Shown piece by piece: positions 30,446 through 32,979 of a DNA stretch of 32,979 nucleotides (positions are counted from its first letter, which is position 1; each line of letters starts with the position of its first letter). This DNA comes from Amphimedon queenslandica. Its lineage: Eukaryota > Porifera > Demospongiae > Haplosclerida > Niphatidae. The notes under the pieces were generated by a model that saw only the letters and a program-made list of their open reading frames with translations, was not told the DNA's origin and ran no database searches. The DNA is taken from NCBI RefSeq assembly GCF_000090795.2, contig NW_003546249.1, positions 465,954 through 498,932 on the forward strand, read 5' to 3'. Position numbers and translations under genes: made by a program.

Positions 30446-30562
30446 GTCTTGGCTGTGGTGTGGGAGTTCGAGGGGGTCTTGGAGGAAGTGGTGGTCTTCT
30501 CCTTCCACGGGCCGCTGTTTTGTGATCACTGCTGGGCTCTTCTTTAGAGTTAATTGGATCCT
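30446..30562 (-). CDS. Possible Arg/Pro-rich exon on the opposite strand
   Basis: On the minus strand, after ATCTTCAACAG (acceptor-like, about 30563), a frame reads DPINSKEEPSSDHKTAARGR then RRPPLPPRPPRTPTPQPRPI and DRDAGRDRE. The proline/arginine-rich sequence looks like a disordered protein region, but the same bases are open on the plus strand, so which strand codes, if either, is undecided. It abuts the GC-rich ORF tail to tail. Confidence 0.27.
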
Positions 30563-31034
30563 GTTGAAGATTTATAAGAAAATTTTATTGTAATTTTATC
30601 ATAGAAACATTTACATCATAAAGTAGAGCTAGGTTATATTCTTCACTGTCTGGGTCCATTGTAATTTTTATTCAGTATACTCACTCAAATAAATAATATG
30701 AAATCAGTGAATGCAGCTGTTGTAATTAATAATTTAGGAGCCAATTAGCCAATAAGAATAATTAATGTGTCAAGAACTCATTAATTAATAGGTTTACGAT
30801 TAATAATGATTAAATAACTGACCAATCAAAACAAGCCACGCCTTAAATGAAAATCTATAAGGAAGCAACAAGGAATTGTAAGATGCAGTTTCAATGCTTT
30901 TCGAAGATGGAAACTTCTGTACAAAGAGTAACTAAGAAGAGGGTATCACCTCAGTGGATGCTGGAGTCCACTAAACAACCAAACGCACACACTACAACAG
31001 CATTACCATGCAAAAAAGAGAAGTTACTCGTTCT
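30563..31034. other. AT-rich region upstream of the Helitron-type ORF
   Basis: It contains several ATTAATTAAT runs, two CCAAT-like boxes (near 30740 and 30821) and a 65-codon frame from 30847 (MKIYKEATRNCKMQFQCFSK) that could be an upstream piece of the element but has no family signal. Confidence 0.35.
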
Positions 31035-32235
31035 GTGGCCTTAAGCGCCGTGTAGCACTGCAAGATGTTGGCAATAATAATAGAAAGAGACATACTGAGT
31101 ATTATAAAAAAAGAAAAAGGAAACAGATCAAAGAATTTATGGTAGAAAAAAAAAGGTTGAGACAGATAATGGAATTTGCAAGAATGAAGATATCCATAGA
31201 GAAGGAATCCTCATCAAAAAGAGAATCTCGCCTAAATAATGAAAGATTACGATTTCAGCAAACATGTGCCAATGAGTGAAAAGCTCAGAGAGAAGCACGT
31301 CTTGATGACCAGACGCATAGATCTCAGCAACAACATGCCAATGAGTTGGAAGCTCAGAGAGAAGTACGTCGTGATGACCAGAGGCAGAGATCTCATCAAC
31401 GATGTGCCAATGAGTCTGAAGCTCAGAAAGAAGCAGGTCTTGATGACAAGAGGCTGAGATCTCAGCAACAATGTGCCAATGAGTTAGAAGCTCAGAGAAA
31501 GGCACGTCTCAGTGACCTAAATCATAGATCACAACAAAGGCGGGCAAATGAATCCGAGTTAGAACGAGAAGTACATCTTTAAATCTTTGTCACAGAGATC
31601 GTGAAAGAAGAGACTCAGAAACTGAAGAGCAAAGAGCTCAAACAAATGAAAGAATGAGGCAGTATGCTAGACAATTATCAGCTAAACAGACATGCCCAGG
31701 TCCTTCTTCTAAAAGCATATGTCAGCAACAACTGTCACGAAATGACCACAAAAAATTTCAAAAAAAAATACAACTAACTCCGACCAGCATATGCTGTACA
31801 TGTGAGCATCTGTGCTACCCAAAATGTGTATCATTGGTTGATGTGAGTAAAATACATGATGTATTACAACAGCATTATCATGCATATATTAATGACACAC
31901 AATTATCAGCCTTATTGTCAAATGAAGAAGTAAATGGTAGTGTTCATGTTTGTAGTAGATGTATGGCTTTTATAAAGAAAGGGATAATCCCTCCATTTGC
32001 TACAATGAATAATTATGCATGTAGATTAAATCCCACCTGAACTATCCCGTTTGAACACAATGGAACAGGGACTAATTTCAAGAGTGCAAGCCTTTATAAG
32101 CTAATAGTGTTGCCATTGGGTCAAAAAGCATTGGCTGGTCAGACCATTAATTTTCCTACAAATGAGTCTGAAGTATTTAATTCTTTGCCTAGGCCACTAA
32201 ATTGTGACAGAGTTGTGTTAGTTTAGCAACCAGAG
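31035..32235 (+). pseudogene. Helitron-type protein, N-terminal region with DUF6570-like domain
   Basis: A basic start (LKRRVALQDVGNNNRKRHTE, then YYKKRKRKQIKEFMVEKKRL) leads into five 69-bp coding repeats of the type RSQQRCANESEAQREARLDDQ, then RDRERRDSETEEQRAQTNER and MRQYARQLSAKQ. Next is a Cys-rich domain (31770 on): CCTCEHLCYPKCV, LSALLSNEE, VCSRCMAFIKKGIIPPFA, then after a small shift LSRLNTMEQGLISRVQAFI and, after another, LPLGQKALAGQTINFP and NSLPRPLN. That string of motifs matches DUF6570, which precedes the Rep/helicase domains in many invertebrate Helitrons. Rep and PIF1-like helicase are missing: sequence stops resembling the family at about 32235. Frameshifts and stops are present throughout. 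Confidence 0.78.
31220..31564 (+). repeat. Five exact-length 69-bp coding repeats
   Basis: Units start at 31220, 31289, 31358, 31427 and 31496, each 69 bp (23 codons), with a partial sixth at 31565. Each encodes a variant of [RK]EARLDDQRxRSQQRCANESEAQ, an Arg/Glu/Gln-rich helical repeat. Length is fully conserved despite substitutions, and unit 1 carries a TGA. Confidence 0.95.
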
Positions 32236-32240
32236 AGGTG

Positions 32241-32304
32241 TATTTCCTGCTGGTTAAATGTAATGCATTAGGCAGGAAATAAGCTCCCCTGTGAATATGG
32301 GAGC
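32241..32304. repeat. Two adjacent hairpins at the junction upstream of the last ORF
   Basis: TATTTCCTGC (32241-32250) pairs perfectly with GCAGGAAATA (32272-32281), with a palindromic TAATGCATTA in the loop. GCTCCC (32283-32288) pairs with GGGAGC (32299-32304). The pair sits just where Helitron similarity ends, so it may mark the terminus of the next element. Confidence 0.7.
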
Positions 32305-32328
32305 CAATGGGTGGGGTTTCAAAATTAG

Positions 32329-32336
32329 TATTTAAA
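32329..32336 (+). promoter_or_regulatory. TATA-like box upstream of the DIRS-like ORF
   Basis: TATTTAAA followed by G lies about 130 bp before the ATG at 32464, after the two hairpins, a plausible core promoter of the element. There is no expression evidence. Confidence 0.3.
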
Positions 32337-32463
32337 GGTAGTATGACTAGATTGAAGCATGCTAGGCTGCTGCTTTTGCACACCAGGTGGATAACGGTCG
32401 TAGTACAAAAATTTAACAAATTTATTTCTTTGTTCTTACATTCTTCCATCGTGTGGAATATCC

Positions 32464-32979
32464 ATGGCTGATGACGAAGTAGTTGCTGCTGTTGGGGCCG
32501 GGGATGAAGCTGCCCCGGATACTCAGGCACAATTCCGACAGATAATCTCATCCCTATGGAAACTGAAGGAGTTCAAGGCCTCTTCTAAGGAGACTGTGGA
32601 CTCCGTGACTAGAAAGATGAGGCGGGAGAAAGATGGATATCTGTTTAAGAAAAAAGGGCACAGGCTGCAATATGAATTCAATAAGGACATAGCATCGAAA
32701 ATGGAAGAGACTGAAAACGCCCTGAGGAAATTGCCAGTGACGGAAGCAACCAAGCAGACGCTAGATACTGCGAAGGAGCTGTTAAAGCAAGGTATGTCCT
32801 TGTTAGCTAGGAGACAAAAGCACATAAAAATAGCAGACCGATCTGACCAGGGGTGGGCTGTGGTGCATGAATACGAGGCGGATGCATTAGCTGATGATAG
32901 TGATGATAAAAAAATGATTGACAAAGCAGAGAAAGCGGCTAAGAGGAAAGCTGCGAATGCAGCGAAGAAAAGGAAAAAC
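32464..32979 (+). CDS. DIRS-like retroelement first ORF (gag-like), 5' part, runs off right edge
   Basis: An ATG at 32464 opens 172 uninterrupted codons to the window end. The protein is acidic at its start (MADDEVVAAVGAGDEAAPDT), then helical and charged (FRQIISSLWKLKEFKASSKE; RKMRREKDGYLFKKKGHRLQ; LRKLPVTEATKQTLDTAKEL), then KIADRSDQGWAVVHEYEADA, LADDSDDKKMIDKAEKA and a Lys/Ala-rich tail. The ADRSxxGWxVVxEYExDxLADDSDDEKxIxKAE segment recurs in first ORFs of DIRS/tyrosine-recombinase-type retroelements of cnidarians and sponges, as I recall; that assignment is inference. Its GC content is higher than the surroundings and it has no stops, so this may be the youngest element here. Reverse-strand frames are shadows. 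Confidence 0.65.
   Translation, partial: MADDEVVAAVGAGDEAAPDTQAQFRQIISSLWKLKEFKASSKETVDSVTRKMRREKDGYLFKKKGHRLQYEFNKDIASKMEETENALRKLPVTEATKQTLDTAKELLKQGMSLLARRQKHIKIADRSDQGWAVVHEYEADALADDSDDKKMIDKAEKAAKRKAANAAKKRKN

Noticed and set aside
29991-30593. 200-codon Ser/Pro/Thr-rich open frame
   Set aside because: Low-complexity shadow of the GC-rich frame beginning at 30092; the alternative frame has balanced, membrane-like composition.
32189-32924. Two long minus-strand frames at the right end
   Set aside because: Shadows of the plus-strand DIRS-like ORF and of its leader; Ser/Leu/Cys-rich antisense composition.
1-32979. CRISPR array, rRNA, or prokaryotic operon structure
   Set aside because: No regularly spaced identical repeats with unique spacers, no rRNA-like sequence, and the coding remnants are eukaryotic with introns.

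Overview
This window looks like a repeat-dense stretch of an AT-rich (by eye roughly 63-66% A+T) invertebrate animal genome. GT-AG introns, a CR1/L2-type LINE, Tc1, hAT and THAP/DDE transposons, a Helitron-type coding region with a DUF6570-like domain, and a SWIM/YqaJ nuclease gene all point to a metazoan. The mix is what I would expect in sponges or cnidarians, and a demosponge is my best guess, but that is inference. I see no rRNA, tRNA or CRISPR and nothing bacterial. Almost everything recognisable is a decayed mobile element or a pseudogene. The only long intact-looking frame is one running off the right edge.

Left third (1-8 kb): a small zinc-binding exon on the minus strand; one copy of a 400-bp dispersed repeat; a Lys/Glu-rich pseudogene ending in a PHD finger; a short TIR element (MITE); an acidic broken ORF; a degenerate 21-bp tandem array; a possible methyltransferase-like exon; and a nearly full-length but frameshifted CR1/L2-like LINE (about 3.7-7.8 kb) with PHD-bearing ORF1, APE endonuclease and reverse transcriptase, ending in a (TAA)n tail.

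8.3-14.5 kb: the most informative region, with two broken genes. A SAP-SWIM-YqaJ nuclease gene on the plus strand is split inside its SWIM zinc finger by about 2.3 kb of unrelated DNA. A THAP / coiled-coil / HTH / DDE_Tnp_4 transposase on the minus strand is split by a 695-bp hAT element flanked by a perfect 8-bp target-site duplication. Excising the element with one duplication copy restores the reading frame.

14.5-25 kb: mostly gene-poor AT-rich DNA with a TIR MITE, small tandem duplications, and a few unrecognised ORFs or exon-like pieces at low confidence.

25-33 kb: a decayed Tc1/mariner transposase with a recognisable DD34E triad; a five-exon BEN-like pseudogene on the minus strand; the second, inverted copy of the 400-bp repeat; an unusually GC-rich membrane-protein-like ORF fragment; a Helitron-type N-terminal region built on five exact 69-bp units plus a DUF6570-like domain; and finally a DIRS-like retroelement first ORF preceded by two hairpins and a TATA-like box. 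I found no new defence or metabolic system. The strongest candidates for follow-up are the SAP-SWIM-YqaJ gene, the nested hAT insertion, and the GC-rich island beside the Helitron.
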